Shown here piece by piece: positions 45,922-54,463 of a stretch of 64,000 bases of DNA (positions are counted from its first letter, which is position 1; the number at the start of each line of letters is the position of its first letter). The stretch spans positions 1 through 64,000 of the forward strand of contig CANMSB010000001.1 of the NCBI GenBank assembly GCA_947500445.1, read 5' to 3'. This stretch comes from an uncultured Flavobacteriaceae bacterium. GTDB taxonomy: Bacteria; Bacteroidota; Bacteroidia; Flavobacteriales; Flavobacteriaceae. The position numbers were made by a program, and so were the translations under genes. Under the pieces are notes generated by a model. That model saw only the letters and a program-made list of their open reading frames with translations. It had not been told where the DNA came from and made no database searches.

Positions 45922-46093
45922 ATGTTTTGTTTTTAGGTTATACATTAATTTCTGATACAAAGATGTTCTATTTCAATGGCTTAGTTTAGTTCGTATGTGC
46001 TTAATGTTGACCCATTTGCCATAAAAGTGCCCACCTGGGCCTTATGTTTCCGTTATTTGTATGATGGCGGTCCGAATACCGCAATCTTGTATC

Positions 46094-46120
46094 TTGGATT
46101 TTTTTAAAAGAGTACATTTG
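46094..46120 (+). promoter_or_regulatory. Promoter of the first AraC paralog
   Basis: TTG (46094-46096), a 16-nt spacer and TACATTTG (46113-46120) fit the Flavobacteriia -33/-7 consensus. The predicted start is about 15-20 nt before the ATG at 46143. Confidence 0.6.
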
Positions 46121-46142
46121 ATAGTTCTTTAAAAAAAAGATA

Positions 46143-47189
46143 ATGGCCAATTTGATATCGGTTAAGGATTTGGATGTTCACGATTTGGTTAGGGGCCTGG
46201 CCGACGTGCTGGGATCCTCTTGTGATGAGGATAATAATGAGATCTGTTTTAACATATTACCGGAAAAGGGCAAAGGATATGTGAAAGGCGTCCGTTTTTC
46301 GAATGGAATGAGCACTTTGGATATAGATTTACAATTAAAGGAACCTCTTTCGTTAAAAATGAGTCTGTCCACGATACAGCCCCTACGTATTCTTTTCAAC
46401 AGGGAGGCTACCTTGGGAATCCGGTTCATGGATAAGGAGGACGCATATGAAGTGCGACGGTTGGAAAGTGCCTTTGTATCGGGAAACTCGCGGCAACATG
46501 TAATTTTGGAGTTGCCTGCCGAATTACCGATCTGTTTTTTTAGTCTGGAAATCAATAGAAAGTTATTCGAGGTCAAAATCGACGATTTTTTAACGGCAAT
46601 GAACGTAGAGTTGGAGCAATTGTTCCGCGATGTGAACGGAATCAACTCGTTTTTTTATAAGGGACACTACAGTTTGGATATTGCAAAGGCCATTGAAGAA
46701 TCCCTGGAGTGCGAACTGTTAGGTTTCACCCGTTCCGTTTTTATGGAGGGTAAGGCCTATGAAATACTGGCACATCAGTTGCGTTTGTATCTTGATGATC
46801 TTTCGGGTCCCGAAAAAAGAAAGATTTTACGCCAGTCGACCGTAGAACTTATCGAGTCGGCAGCCGGAATTATAAAGTCGGAACTCGAAAATCTGGAGAA
46901 CATCATTTCGCTGGCCAATCGGGTAGGCCTCAACCAAAATACCTTGCAAAGCGGTTTCAAGCATTTGTACGGCATGTCGGTAAACAAATACATCCGACAG
47001 GCCAAAATTGAAAAAGCGCGGGAGCTGATCGAAACTACCGATCTTAATGTTACCGAGATTACCTATAAAATCGGTATCAATTCCCGAAGTTACTTCTCCA
47101 AATTGTTTAAGGAACGCTATTTCATGAGCCCGAGAGAATATATGGCCAAGGTTCGCGGTGGCACGTCTTCCGGTACCCAAACGGGCTAA
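46143..47189 (+). CDS. AraC-family regulator, paralog 1 of 3
   Basis: 348 residues. The N-terminal 230 residues are a ligand or partner domain that is not a clear cupin. The C-terminal 100 residues are an AraC HTH: LENIISLANRVGLNQNTLQSGFKHLYGMSVNKYIRQAKIEKARELI, then LNVTEITYKIGINSRSYFSKLFKERYFMSPREY. The same layout and the RSYF(S/C)K(I/L)F signature occur in the genes at 47319 and 49296, so the three arose by duplication and diverged strongly. No signal or membrane segment. The target is unknown. Confidence 0.88.
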   Translation: MANLISVKDLDVHDLVRGLADVLGSSCDEDNNEICFNILPEKGKGYVKGVRFSNGMSTLDIDLQLKEPLSLKMSLSTIQPLRILFNREATLGIRFMDKEDAYEVRRLESAFVSGNSRQHVILELPAELPICFFSLEINRKLFEVKIDDFLTAMNVELEQLFRDVNGINSFFYKGHYSLDIAKAIEESLECELLGFTRSVFMEGKAYEILAHQLRLYLDDLSGPEKRKILRQSTVELIESAAGIIKSELENLENIISLANRVGLNQNTLQSGFKHLYGMSVNKYIRQAKIEKARELIETTDLNVTEITYKIGINSRSYFSKLFKERYFMSPREYMAKVRGGTSSGTQTG

Positions 47190-47318
47190 ACTTTCCTTTG
47201 TTCCATAGGGGACCTATTATCGATTAACATTTTTTTTAGTTACCAAATTAGGGCATATGTGTTAATAACGGTTTCGATTTTGTTAATCTGAAAAAGGCTT
47301 ATCCAAGTTCTTTGTACT

Positions 47319-48368
47319 ATGAAATCAAAGACGGAGGAACGACAACAAATCGTTATAAGAAGTATAAAGAATGAAGTTATTTTAGAACAGTTGAACGACT
47401 GTTTGGAGGGAACGATCGCAAAGCAGTGGGGCGAACATACCTTGACCTTCGATAATACCAAAGGGCTAGGAACCATTAGAAGTATGGATTTCGACTGGGG
47501 AGTTTCCTTGTTGGATTGTGATTTGGAGCTGACCCATGCTACCGAAATCATCTTTCGTACCTCACAGGTATCCCCGGTCGAATTTATTTTTATATCGGAA
47601 GGTTCCTTAAAATATCAGGAAAGCGGTAAAGATTCTATGGATTTGGAGTGTTTTCAGAATATTATTATTTCCCCCAAGCGAGCGGCGAGACAAACTTTTG
47701 TCTTTCCGCCCGCTACCCGTCTTAAGGTAAACGTAATCCGGATCAAGAAAAAGGAATTCTTAAAAAAGAAAAATAACAATGTAACGTATTTGAACGATCT
47801 GCTTTTCTCCGTATTCAACGATGAGAATTCCGACTTGCCCTATGCACATAGCGGAAGTTATAGTTTAAGGATTGCCGATCAGGTGAAATCACTTGACAAA
47901 GCCTATGATAGTGGTATGATCCGTACCTTAAGTTTGGAAGGTCGGCTTTATTTGATTTTGGCGCTACAACTACTGGAGCATCACGAATATGAAGATAAGG
48001 AGGCGCTGCCCGATTCGCTGTCCAAATCCGATATTCAAAAGATACACAAGCTCATCACCTATATATTGGACCACATTTCGGAACCTTTGACCATAAAATT
48101 GCTATCCAAGGAATCTACTCTGAGCGCCAAAAAACTACAATTGGGCTTTCGGTTGTTGTATTCCAAGTCGGTCAATGAATATGTACGGCAGCTCAAATTG
48201 GAGATTGCCCGCGACCTACTGAAAAACTCGGAGCAATCGGTATCGGAAATTGTATACCATATCGGTATCCGCAGTCGCAGTTACTTTTCCAAAATATTTT
48301 ATGAGGAATATGGAGTGCTCCCTACCGAATATCGAAAACGGTTGCATCTGCCCGGGGGAAAGGTTTAA
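47319..48368 (+). CDS. AraC-family regulator, paralog 2 of 3
   Basis: 349 residues. The N-terminal domain contains VEFIFISEGSLKYQESG and IIISPKRAARQTFVFPPATRLKVNVIRIKKKEF, in a place corresponding to the sensor domain of the neighbours. The C-terminal HTH is LTIKLLSKESTLSAKKLQLGFRLLYSKSVNEYVRQLKLEIARDLL, then QSVSEIVYHIGIRSRSYFSKIFYEEYGVLPTEYRKR. It starts 129 bp after paralog 1. Its stop overlaps that of the convergent SRAP gene by 4 bp, so the two transcripts run into each other. Confidence 0.88.
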   Translation: MKSKTEERQQIVIRSIKNEVILEQLNDCLEGTIAKQWGEHTLTFDNTKGLGTIRSMDFDWGVSLLDCDLELTHATEIIFRTSQVSPVEFIFISEGSLKYQESGKDSMDLECFQNIIISPKRAARQTFVFPPATRLKVNVIRIKKKEFLKKKNNNVTYLNDLLFSVFNDENSDLPYAHSGSYSLRIADQVKSLDKAYDSGMIRTLSLEGRLYLILALQLLEHHEYEDKEALPDSLSKSDIQKIHKLITYILDHISEPLTIKLLSKESTLSAKKLQLGFRLLYSKSVNEYVRQLKLEIARDLLKNSEQSVSEIVYHIGIRSRSYFSKIFYEEYGVLPTEYRKRLHLPGGKV

Positions 48369-49069
48369 ATGTCCTTCGGAATATCCGGATAGTCAACGGG
48401 GTTCAACATACTATCATAAGAAATGTTGTTTTTGAAAAAATCCCGGGCTACGGGGTTGGCCTTTAACCCAATGGATTCGGAGGAACCGTTAATTTTTCGT
48501 AAACCCTCAAGGTCAATATCATTTTCAAGCCACAATTGTTTGTAATTGTCCGGGATAACAATGGGCATAGTGTTTCCAAGGTTTTGAAACTGCTTTACAT
48601 AGGTATTTACAGAACCGGTTAGTAATGAGCAGGATAGAAACCCATCGTTAAGGGTATTGTATATTCCTGCGATGTGAAAAGGTCTGCTATCGGAAAACCC
48701 TACATAATAGGGAAAAACGACCCCATTTTGCAGATAATTGGTAAAAAAACCGGTAACAATGATCAGACACCTACGTTGCTTAAAAGCAGTACTGTACCAC
48801 GATTCGTCCTCCAAAAATTTTTCATCGATGTTCAGGGTGTTCGTTACCTCTTGAAAGGATAGCCAATCGTCTTCAAAATTATCTGGAAGTATGCCCCAAA
48901 TGGCCAACGAAACGATATCGGGACGCCGGTTCGTAAGTATCGGTAGCGTTGCTTCGTGAAGCCCGTTGATCACAATTTCGGGGCGATAAAGATTAGGATA
49001 TTTAAAGGATACCTCAAATTGTTTCTCTATCCGTTCCCGTTTTGCGGTATTTGAAAGTTTATAATACAT
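48365..49069 (-). CDS. SRAP (HMCES/YedK) family protein lacking the catalytic cysteine
   Basis: The family fold is evident: INGLHEATLPILTNRRPDIVSLAIWGILPDNF, TNTLNIDEKFLED, QRRCLIIVTGFFTNYLQNG, FHIAGIYNTLNDGFLSCSLLTG, GNTMPIVIP and a C-terminal VARDFFKNN. Normal SRAP proteins need Cys2, which becomes the N-terminus and crosslinks to abasic sites. At ATG 49069 codon 2 is TAT (MYYKLSNTAK). The Glu of the GxxEW motif is Thr (GFFTNY, about 110) and the active-site His is Gln (KQFQN, about 161); only the Asn of TNTLN remains. Starting at ATG 49105 would not restore Cys2. It probably binds DNA without covalent chemistry, or is decaying. Confidence 0.85.
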   Translation of the reverse strand: MYYKLSNTAKRERIEKQFEVSFKYPNLYRPEIVINGLHEATLPILTNRRPDIVSLAIWGILPDNFEDDWLSFQEVTNTLNIDEKFLEDESWYSTAFKQRRCLIIVTGFFTNYLQNGVVFPYYVGFSDSRPFHIAGIYNTLNDGFLSCSLLTGSVNTYVKQFQNLGNTMPIVIPDNYKQLWLENDIDLEGLRKINGSSESIGLKANPVARDFFKNNISYDSMLNPVDYPDIPKDI

Positions 49070-49215
49070 ATACGGTGCAAGTAACGAAAAACCGATAGGG
49101 GTCATTGTTTCGTTTGAGATAAAATGTAACTCTTTAAAAATTAATTGTTTAACCTTAACATTATATTGGGAGTCTTAATCCCGATATCGTTAAACAAATC
49201 TCCTATATCGGTAAT

Positions 49216-49242
49216 TTGCTATGGTGGGTTGCGGTAATTTTG
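49216..49242 (+). promoter_or_regulatory. Promoter of the third AraC paralog
   Basis: TTG (49216-49218), a 16-nt spacer and TAATTTTG (49235-49242) fit the -33/-7 consensus, 54 nt before the ATG at 49296. The 226 bp between here and the SRAP start (49069) serve both divergent genes. Confidence 0.55.
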
Positions 49243-49295
49243 TTTAGGGTAATAGTATCCATATTCAGTTTAGACCGACCGGAGGTGTCACCATC

Positions 49296-50330
49296 ATGAA
49301 CACAAGAAAACAAAGAACATTAGAAGAACTACAATGGTTGCAACAGTGGCTGCCGGGTGATATCACCTATCAAAACGGTATTCAGGTACTACGGGTGAAA
49401 GAAAATTTGGGTGAAGGAGAAGTACGTTGTGTTTGTTTTGATGAGGGTTTGATGGCCATGGAATTCGATATCGTGTTAAATGAGAACCGCGACATTAAAA
49501 TGGATCGATCGGTAGGCGGCCTAATTTATTTTTTATATTGTTTTACAGGGAACTGCTTTCACAAATTCGAGGGAATCGAACGGCTTTCCAAGTTAGAAGA
49601 ATTGCAAACGGCGGTGGTCTCCAATATGCAGGAGACCGCAAGTACCTTGCGGATCGTTAAGGGAGAACGACTGGTTTTGAATTTGATTCAACTGAACAAG
49701 GACATGTACCAACAAAATTTTGATTCCAAGGATGATCGTTCCTATGGAAAAACGATTGCCATGCTGGACACCTTCGACGAAAACCCCGGTTTCTTTCAAT
49801 TAGGGCGTATCAATTTAGAAATAGCGGAGCTGATCAAACTTTTGGAAAATGCAAAATATGTCAATGAACTATCGACATTGATGCAGTTCGAGGGCATTTG
49901 CCATTTGATTTTAGCGAAACAGATCGAACAGTTCAATATCGATTTATTGTATGGGAGCGAACCGACCAGTGGTCTATCAAAAAACTCCTTAAAAATGATA
50001 ACGGAAATCGGAGATTTCGTAAAGAACTATCCGGAAATACAACATTCGGTAGATAGCCTGTGCAGAAAGTCCGGACTGTCCGCCGCCAAAATGCAAAAGG
50101 GGTTCAAATACATCTATCATATGACCGTTGGCGAATTTATTCGCGACTGTAGGTTGGTCAAGGGAGAGCATTTGATCCGTACCACGGACATGAACGTATC
50201 CGAAGTGGTATATGCAATCGGATTTACCAGCAGGAGTTACTTCTGTAAAATTTTTAAGGCGAAGTACCGTTGCAGTCCTAAAGCATACAAGAACATGGTT
50301 TTTAACGAAAGATATTCCGTAAAAGCATAA
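49296..50330 (+). CDS. AraC-family regulator, paralog 3 of 3
   Basis: 344 residues. Same plan as the genes at 46143 and 47319: an N-terminal domain with VGGLIYFLYCFTGNCFHKFEGIERL and LRIVKGERLVLNLIQLNKDMYQQNF, and a C-terminal HTH with SVDSLCRKSGLSAAKMQKGFKYIYHMTVGEFIRDCRLVKGEHLI and MNVSEVVYAIGFTSRSYFCKIFKAKYRCSPKAY. It is followed, after the repeat at 50337-50402, by the BLUF gene on the same strand, so a light-related role is possible but unproven. Confidence 0.88.
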   Translation: MNTRKQRTLEELQWLQQWLPGDITYQNGIQVLRVKENLGEGEVRCVCFDEGLMAMEFDIVLNENRDIKMDRSVGGLIYFLYCFTGNCFHKFEGIERLSKLEELQTAVVSNMQETASTLRIVKGERLVLNLIQLNKDMYQQNFDSKDDRSYGKTIAMLDTFDENPGFFQLGRINLEIAELIKLLENAKYVNELSTLMQFEGICHLILAKQIEQFNIDLLYGSEPTSGLSKNSLKMITEIGDFVKNYPEIQHSVDSLCRKSGLSAAKMQKGFKYIYHMTVGEFIRDCRLVKGEHLIRTTDMNVSEVVYAIGFTSRSYFCKIFKAKYRCSPKAYKNMVFNERYSVKA

Positions 50331-50336
50331 ATTTTG

Positions 50337-50402
50337 TCTGTTTAAAATTTTGTAGTCTACAGAAAATAAAGAAACTAAAAATTTCTGCTCATTTCATATC
50401 AA
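50337..50402 (-). repeat. Dispersed leader repeat, short copy
   Basis: Matches the leader of the dehalogenase gene: 53 of 57 bases to 27274-27330, and 17 of 17 to 27389-27405, joined directly without the 66-bp segment. It starts 6 bp after the stop of AraC paralog 3. No minus-strand gene begins after it here, so in this place it is a leader without a gene, or a shared regulatory or mobile sequence. Confidence 0.8.
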
Positions 50403-50665
50403 ATTAATATCTTTCGAAACATATAAGGGTTTTGCCTATTTATGAAGCGTGTTATTCTTTTTTTGTAAGAGCTCAAGGAGGTTAACAAGCGATCGTTTTT
50501 TATCGCTCCGGCGTATGGCTTTTTATCAAAAACGAAAGCTGTGCGTACTAGGGATACCAAAGCTTCAAAATCGAACGGATATATGGTTTATGGTCCGGAC
50601 CGAAAATGGCGACCCTGGCCGGTCTATAGTTCCGGTATGAGTTTTTGATAATTATAAAGCGTTTT
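50403..50665. other. Leader region of the BLUF gene
   Basis: 263 bp between the leader repeat and the BLUF start. A frame at 50449-50640 has no recognisable features. No obvious -7 box. Nothing else seen. Confidence 0.4.
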
Positions 50666-51091
50666 ATGCATTCTATTATTTATACGTCCCGAGCATTGGA
50701 TTCTTTCGATTCGATTCAGGTGTATCAGATGTTGGAGGGGTCAAGGAGTTACAATGCGGAACATGGGATTACCGGATGTTTGTTGTACCATGAAAGGCAG
50801 TTCGTTCAAATACTGGAGGGCGATTACCAAGTGGTGGACGGGCTGTTCCAAAAAATACGTCATGATCAGCGCCATGCCGAAGTGTCCTTGCTAATGGAGG
50901 ACAATACCGATCAGCGACTTTTCGATAATTGGAATATGGGGTTCTACGAGTTTATTTCCAAAGAGGAACGGCAACTTTTTAGAAAACACCAGTTCAACCA
51001 GTTTTTTGAAAATTCAAACCTTTTTAGTCAATCCAGCAAAACCGGTCTCCTTTTCTTCAAAAGAGTACGGGATCTATTGGAATCGAACTAG
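50666..51091 (+). CDS. Single-domain BLUF blue-light receptor
   Basis: I start at ATG 50666 (MHSIIYTSRA); the frame also offers TTG at 50645. 141 residues. A BLUF domain with the full flavin photocycle set: Tyr6, Asn30 and Gln48, whose spacing (24 and 18) equals that of Y21/N45/Q63 in AppA. Trp89 and Met91 (NWNMGF) likewise fit W104/M106. FAD binding and a blue-light-driven hydrogen-bond switch are therefore expected. The last 45 residues are a helical tail with no effector domain, so it must act through a partner. AraC paralog 3 lies upstream on the same strand. Confidence 0.93.
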   Translation: MHSIIYTSRALDSFDSIQVYQMLEGSRSYNAEHGITGCLLYHERQFVQILEGDYQVVDGLFQKIRHDQRHAEVSLLMEDNTDQRLFDNWNMGFYEFISKEERQLFRKHQFNQFFENSNLFSQSSKTGLLFFKRVRDLLESN

Positions 51092-51146
51092 TTTTGAAAA
51101 CCCTTCGCCTTCCTGTTGTTGTCTTGTCGTTGCCGCTACAAACGGT

Positions 51147-53105
51147 CTATTGATAGCCCAACCCATGACCGTAGGAGTAGAGCGGGGAAGCCGAATCGTA
51201 GGGTAGGTCCTCTTTTTGGGCCTTCACCGCTTCCATGGAAGAGGGAATTTCCAAGGGCAATTTTCCCGTTGGACCGAATTTTCCCGTAATCAGATCTAAA
51301 ATTATGTTTTCCGAGGCAAAAAAATCGGCTATGACCGCTGTACTGGCAAAGTCGATCTCGGGTATAACCGGTGGTCGGTCTATGGAAAGTACCGTAATGG
51401 TGGGTTTTTTTGAAATCAAATCAAGGAGGGCATCCCTTTCTTTTTCGGGAAAATCCAAACGGCCCTGTTTGAAAAAACGTTCCAAAAAAGAACCGTTTCC
51501 GGGCTCGTACGGGGTATTCAATTTTAAAATGATATAATCCGCATCTTCGGGATCATCGGTAAGGGAAAGATCGGGATAGGAAAATCCATCGTTGAAACCT
51601 TGGAGGTAGACCTTGCTTTTTTTAGATAGGGGAAGCAGTTCTTTTTCGTTTTTGAGCAAGGTGAGCGAACGGCGCTGCGCCTGTTTTCCCTTTGCCATGA
51701 ATGCTGTACTTCGTAAGCTGTTCACATCCTTTTCGTTCACGTAGGGATCGTCAAAAAGACCCAGGTCGAATTTGTTTTTCAATACACGACGTACGGAGGC
51801 GTTCAGTCGTTCTTCCGAAATCTTTTTTTCCTGTACCAATTGTACCACAAGTTCGGGCAACGCTTCACCGCCGAACATGTCACAACCGGCATCGATCACT
51901 TTCTGTACTTTTTCCAAAGGGGTACTGTCTTCCATTCCCCAATCCGAGGCCGGTTTGGCAAATGTATCGCTGATAATGGCCCAGTCGGTGCAGATGATGC
52001 CATCATAGGCATAGGTGTTGCGTAGCAGTCCGGTAATGATCTCCTTGTTAAAACCAAAGGCCACTTTTTCCTTGGTCTGATTAACCGGAATTCCGTAATA
52101 GGGCATCATAAAAGCCGTTTTTTGGGCAATGGCCGCTTCAAAGGGAATCAAATGGTAGGCAAAATTGTCCCCGGGGTATACTTGTTCTTTTCCGCTGGCG
52201 AAATGGGCGTCCATACCGTCTTTTTGGGGTCCGCCACCAGTGAAGTGTTTGGTCATACAGGCCACACTTTCCGTACTGATTCCTGTGGGGTCCCCTTGAA
52301 ATCCATTTAAATACGCAGCGGTCAACCGTGCGCTCAGTTCCGCGTCCTCCCCAAACGTGTCACTGATTCGGGACCATCGGGGTTCCGTGGCCAAATCTGC
52401 GGTCGGGTGAAGGGCCAAGCGGATGCCTACGGCCCGGTACTCCTTATTGGCAATACTACCGAATTCTTGTACCAAAACGCTATCTCTGGTGGCGGCCAAT
52501 CCCAACGGGGAGGGCCATTCCGAAAATATACCGGACTCGATTCCGGCACCGGGATTGTCCCGAACACCGTGCCGGGGGTCCGAGGCAATGGTAATGGGTA
52601 TCCCCAAACGGGTACGCTCGCCCATTTCTTGTATATTATTGTTCCAACGCACCATCACCTTGGGATCCTCGGGTGCTTGAACAATATTAAAATGGCTCAT
52701 TTTATTTTGGACGACAAAGGTGGAATTTGCATCGAACGCAAAGGTGATCGGATCTTTAAAGCTGGGTACTTCATTCAGTTCGCCCTCCGGTCCCATAGCT
52801 ATAATGTCGATGAACAAGAGTCCGGCCTTTTCCTCCAAGTTCATTTGTCCCAGCAAATTTTCCACACGTTGTGCAACGGGTCGGCGTCGGTCCTCATAAA
52901 CATCCAAACGTCCGTTCTTGTTGAGGTCCCGAAAAGTAAGCCCCTCATTTTCAATGAGCGGTGCCTTGCTCCCCAAAAGGGCAAGATTTTCTTTCGAGGT
53001 ATTGTTCCATTTGATATAATAGATACCTAACGCTATAGCACCGATAACCAGAACCGCGAGCAAAAACCACCCTACATACTTTAAAAAACGTTTTGTTTTT
53101 TTCAT
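51147..53105 (-). CDS. Membrane-anchored GH3 family glycoside hydrolase (beta-glucosidase-like)
   Basis: 652 residues. An uncleaved N-terminal helix (about 9-30) anchors it; a dockerin-like calcium loop (DLNKNGRLDVYEDRR, about 60) follows. The GH3 barrel has MNLEEKAGLLFIDI, GIPITIASDPRHGVR, EWPSPLGLAATRD, KHFTGGGPQKDGMDAHFASG and the nucleophile Asp in DGIICTDWAII (about 373). The second GH3 domain has RRSLTLLKNEKELLPL and a C-terminal SYGHGLGY. It is the last gene of the efflux operon, only 4 bp after the TolC stop. A beta-glucoside or xyloside substrate is likely but not provable. Confidence 0.92.
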   Translation of the reverse strand: MKKTKRFLKYVGWFLLAVLVIGAIALGIYYIKWNNTSKENLALLGSKAPLIENEGLTFRDLNKNGRLDVYEDRRRPVAQRVENLLGQMNLEEKAGLLFIDIIAMGPEGELNEVPSFKDPITFAFDANSTFVVQNKMSHFNIVQAPEDPKVMVRWNNNIQEMGERTRLGIPITIASDPRHGVRDNPGAGIESGIFSEWPSPLGLAATRDSVLVQEFGSIANKEYRAVGIRLALHPTADLATEPRWSRISDTFGEDAELSARLTAAYLNGFQGDPTGISTESVACMTKHFTGGGPQKDGMDAHFASGKEQVYPGDNFAYHLIPFEAAIAQKTAFMMPYYGIPVNQTKEKVAFGFNKEIITGLLRNTYAYDGIICTDWAIISDTFAKPASDWGMEDSTPLEKVQKVIDAGCDMFGGEALPELVVQLVQEKKISEERLNASVRRVLKNKFDLGLFDDPYVNEKDVNSLRSTAFMAKGKQAQRRSLTLLKNEKELLPLSKKSKVYLQGFNDGFSYPDLSLTDDPEDADYIILKLNTPYEPGNGSFLERFFKQGRLDFPEKERDALLDLISKKPTITVLSIDRPPVIPEIDFASTAVIADFFASENIILDLITGKFGPTGKLPLEIPSSMEAVKAQKEDLPYDSASPLYSYGHGLGYQ

Positions 53106-53109
53106 TTTT

Positions 53110-54453
53110 TCAATTTAAAAAGGTGCCGATCGTACCATTCGCCTTGTATTTGTCCAACAAGGTAGCCCAAAATTGCGCTTCTTTTTCAAGAAGGGTTACG
53201 GCACTTTTTTGAAGTACCAACTCTTGTTCGTTCAATTCATACGCATCCGCTTTCCCTTGTGAAAAACGGGCCTGGTAAATGGCGACACTCTCCGTTCTAA
53301 GTTCTAAATTTTCCTTTAACAGCGCTATTTCGCCTGCCAAAGAAACAATTTTTGTTTCCAATTCCCTTTGTTCGAGTTGTGTTCTGTTGGTCTCTTCCCG
53401 GAGCTCCTGTTCCTGGATCTTGCGTTCGCCCTTGAGTTGCGCCACCTTGCTCCGGGTGCCGTCAGATCCGATGATCGGAACCTTTAGCGACACCCCGATA
53501 TAACTGTTTCCGAACCAGGTATCGTTTTCGAAAGGGCGTAAATTTTCATTGAATTGGTTGGCGCCATAAAAGCCGTCGATCGCTAGGGTAGGTAGCCTTT
53601 TGGCCCGATTACCTATAATTTGGCGGACCAACAACGCATCTTCTTCTTTAATGATACGGGCAGTGACCGATTCTTTGACCAAATCTGAACCCTCCCGCAT
53701 TTTGGGGTAGATCATTTCTATGGGTTCGGCGTTCAGTTCATACACTTCCATTGGCGTCGCGCTACCGATCAAAAAGCCCAGATTGAACTGTTCCAATCGC
53801 TTTTCCTCGGTTGCAATGGCCAAGGTAGACTTGGCGTTATTATGGTTGATTATGGCCGTGTTCAATTCACTTTTCAACAATTTGCCCTCTTGGTACATGG
53901 CCTTCATTAGCGACATGGTACCATAGGTACCTACCGTGTCTACTAGGGAGGCGTTTACCTTCGCCTGTTTTTGGGATAACCCGATGTAGGCCTTCATCAC
54001 ATCATATACGAGTTGTTCCTTTTCCCGGTCCCTTTTCAGGAGTTCCAATCGCTCGGCCGCCCTTCGCTCTTTTGCTTCAGCTCTGGTTTTGGCATCGAAT
54101 AGGGGTTGTAATAGGGTAATGCCCAAATCTTGTTGCCAGGTGGTCCCGAACTGTAACTCGGTAAAACCATCCAAATTACTGGACGTGTCGTTTCCACCGG
54201 TAAGCGCGTTCGGAACAAGCGAAGTCGGTATAATGGCGTTGTATTTATAGGCATAGGACAGTGAAATTTGCGGCCCCAGGGCAGATTGCGCCCCTTTTAC
54301 CGCCAAGGCACTATTTTCGACGCGGATCTGGTCCGCTAAAAAACTGGGTTTCTCGTTCAAGGCTAGGGCAATACAGTCTTTTAAGGACCGTTTTTGCTGC
54401 GCCTGCGCTTGTGCAAAACCCAAAAACAATACTAAGAGTGCGATGTTCTTCAT
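53110..54453 (-). CDS. TolC-family outer membrane efflux protein
   Basis: I start at ATG 54453 (MKNIALLVLFLGFAQAQAQ), which gives a clean signal peptide; 54492 would add 13 polar residues. 447 residues. The outer membrane efflux fold is present: two repeats, each with a long coiled coil (KAYIGLSQKQAKVNASLVDTVGTYGTMSLMKAMYQEGKLLKSELNTA and LEQRELETKIVSLAGEIALLKENLELRTESVAIYQARFSQGKADAYELNEQEL). It forms the outer membrane exit duct of the adjacent exporter. It begins 10 bp after the permease stop. Confidence 0.92.
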   Translation of the reverse strand: MKNIALLVLFLGFAQAQAQQKRSLKDCIALALNEKPSFLADQIRVENSALAVKGAQSALGPQISLSYAYKYNAIIPTSLVPNALTGGNDTSSNLDGFTELQFGTTWQQDLGITLLQPLFDAKTRAEAKERRAAERLELLKRDREKEQLVYDVMKAYIGLSQKQAKVNASLVDTVGTYGTMSLMKAMYQEGKLLKSELNTAIINHNNAKSTLAIATEEKRLEQFNLGFLIGSATPMEVYELNAEPIEMIYPKMREGSDLVKESVTARIIKEEDALLVRQIIGNRAKRLPTLAIDGFYGANQFNENLRPFENDTWFGNSYIGVSLKVPIIGSDGTRSKVAQLKGERKIQEQELREETNRTQLEQRELETKIVSLAGEIALLKENLELRTESVAIYQARFSQGKADAYELNEQELVLQKSAVTLLEKEAQFWATLLDKYKANGTIGTFLN

Positions 54454-54463
54454 GATTATTATT

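Noticed and set aside
51147-53105. Assigning the GH3 hydrolase and the protein at 40893 to one family because both are called GH3
   Set aside because: The first is glycoside hydrolase family 3; the second is the auxin-responsive GH3 acyl-adenylating family. The names coincide but the folds differ.
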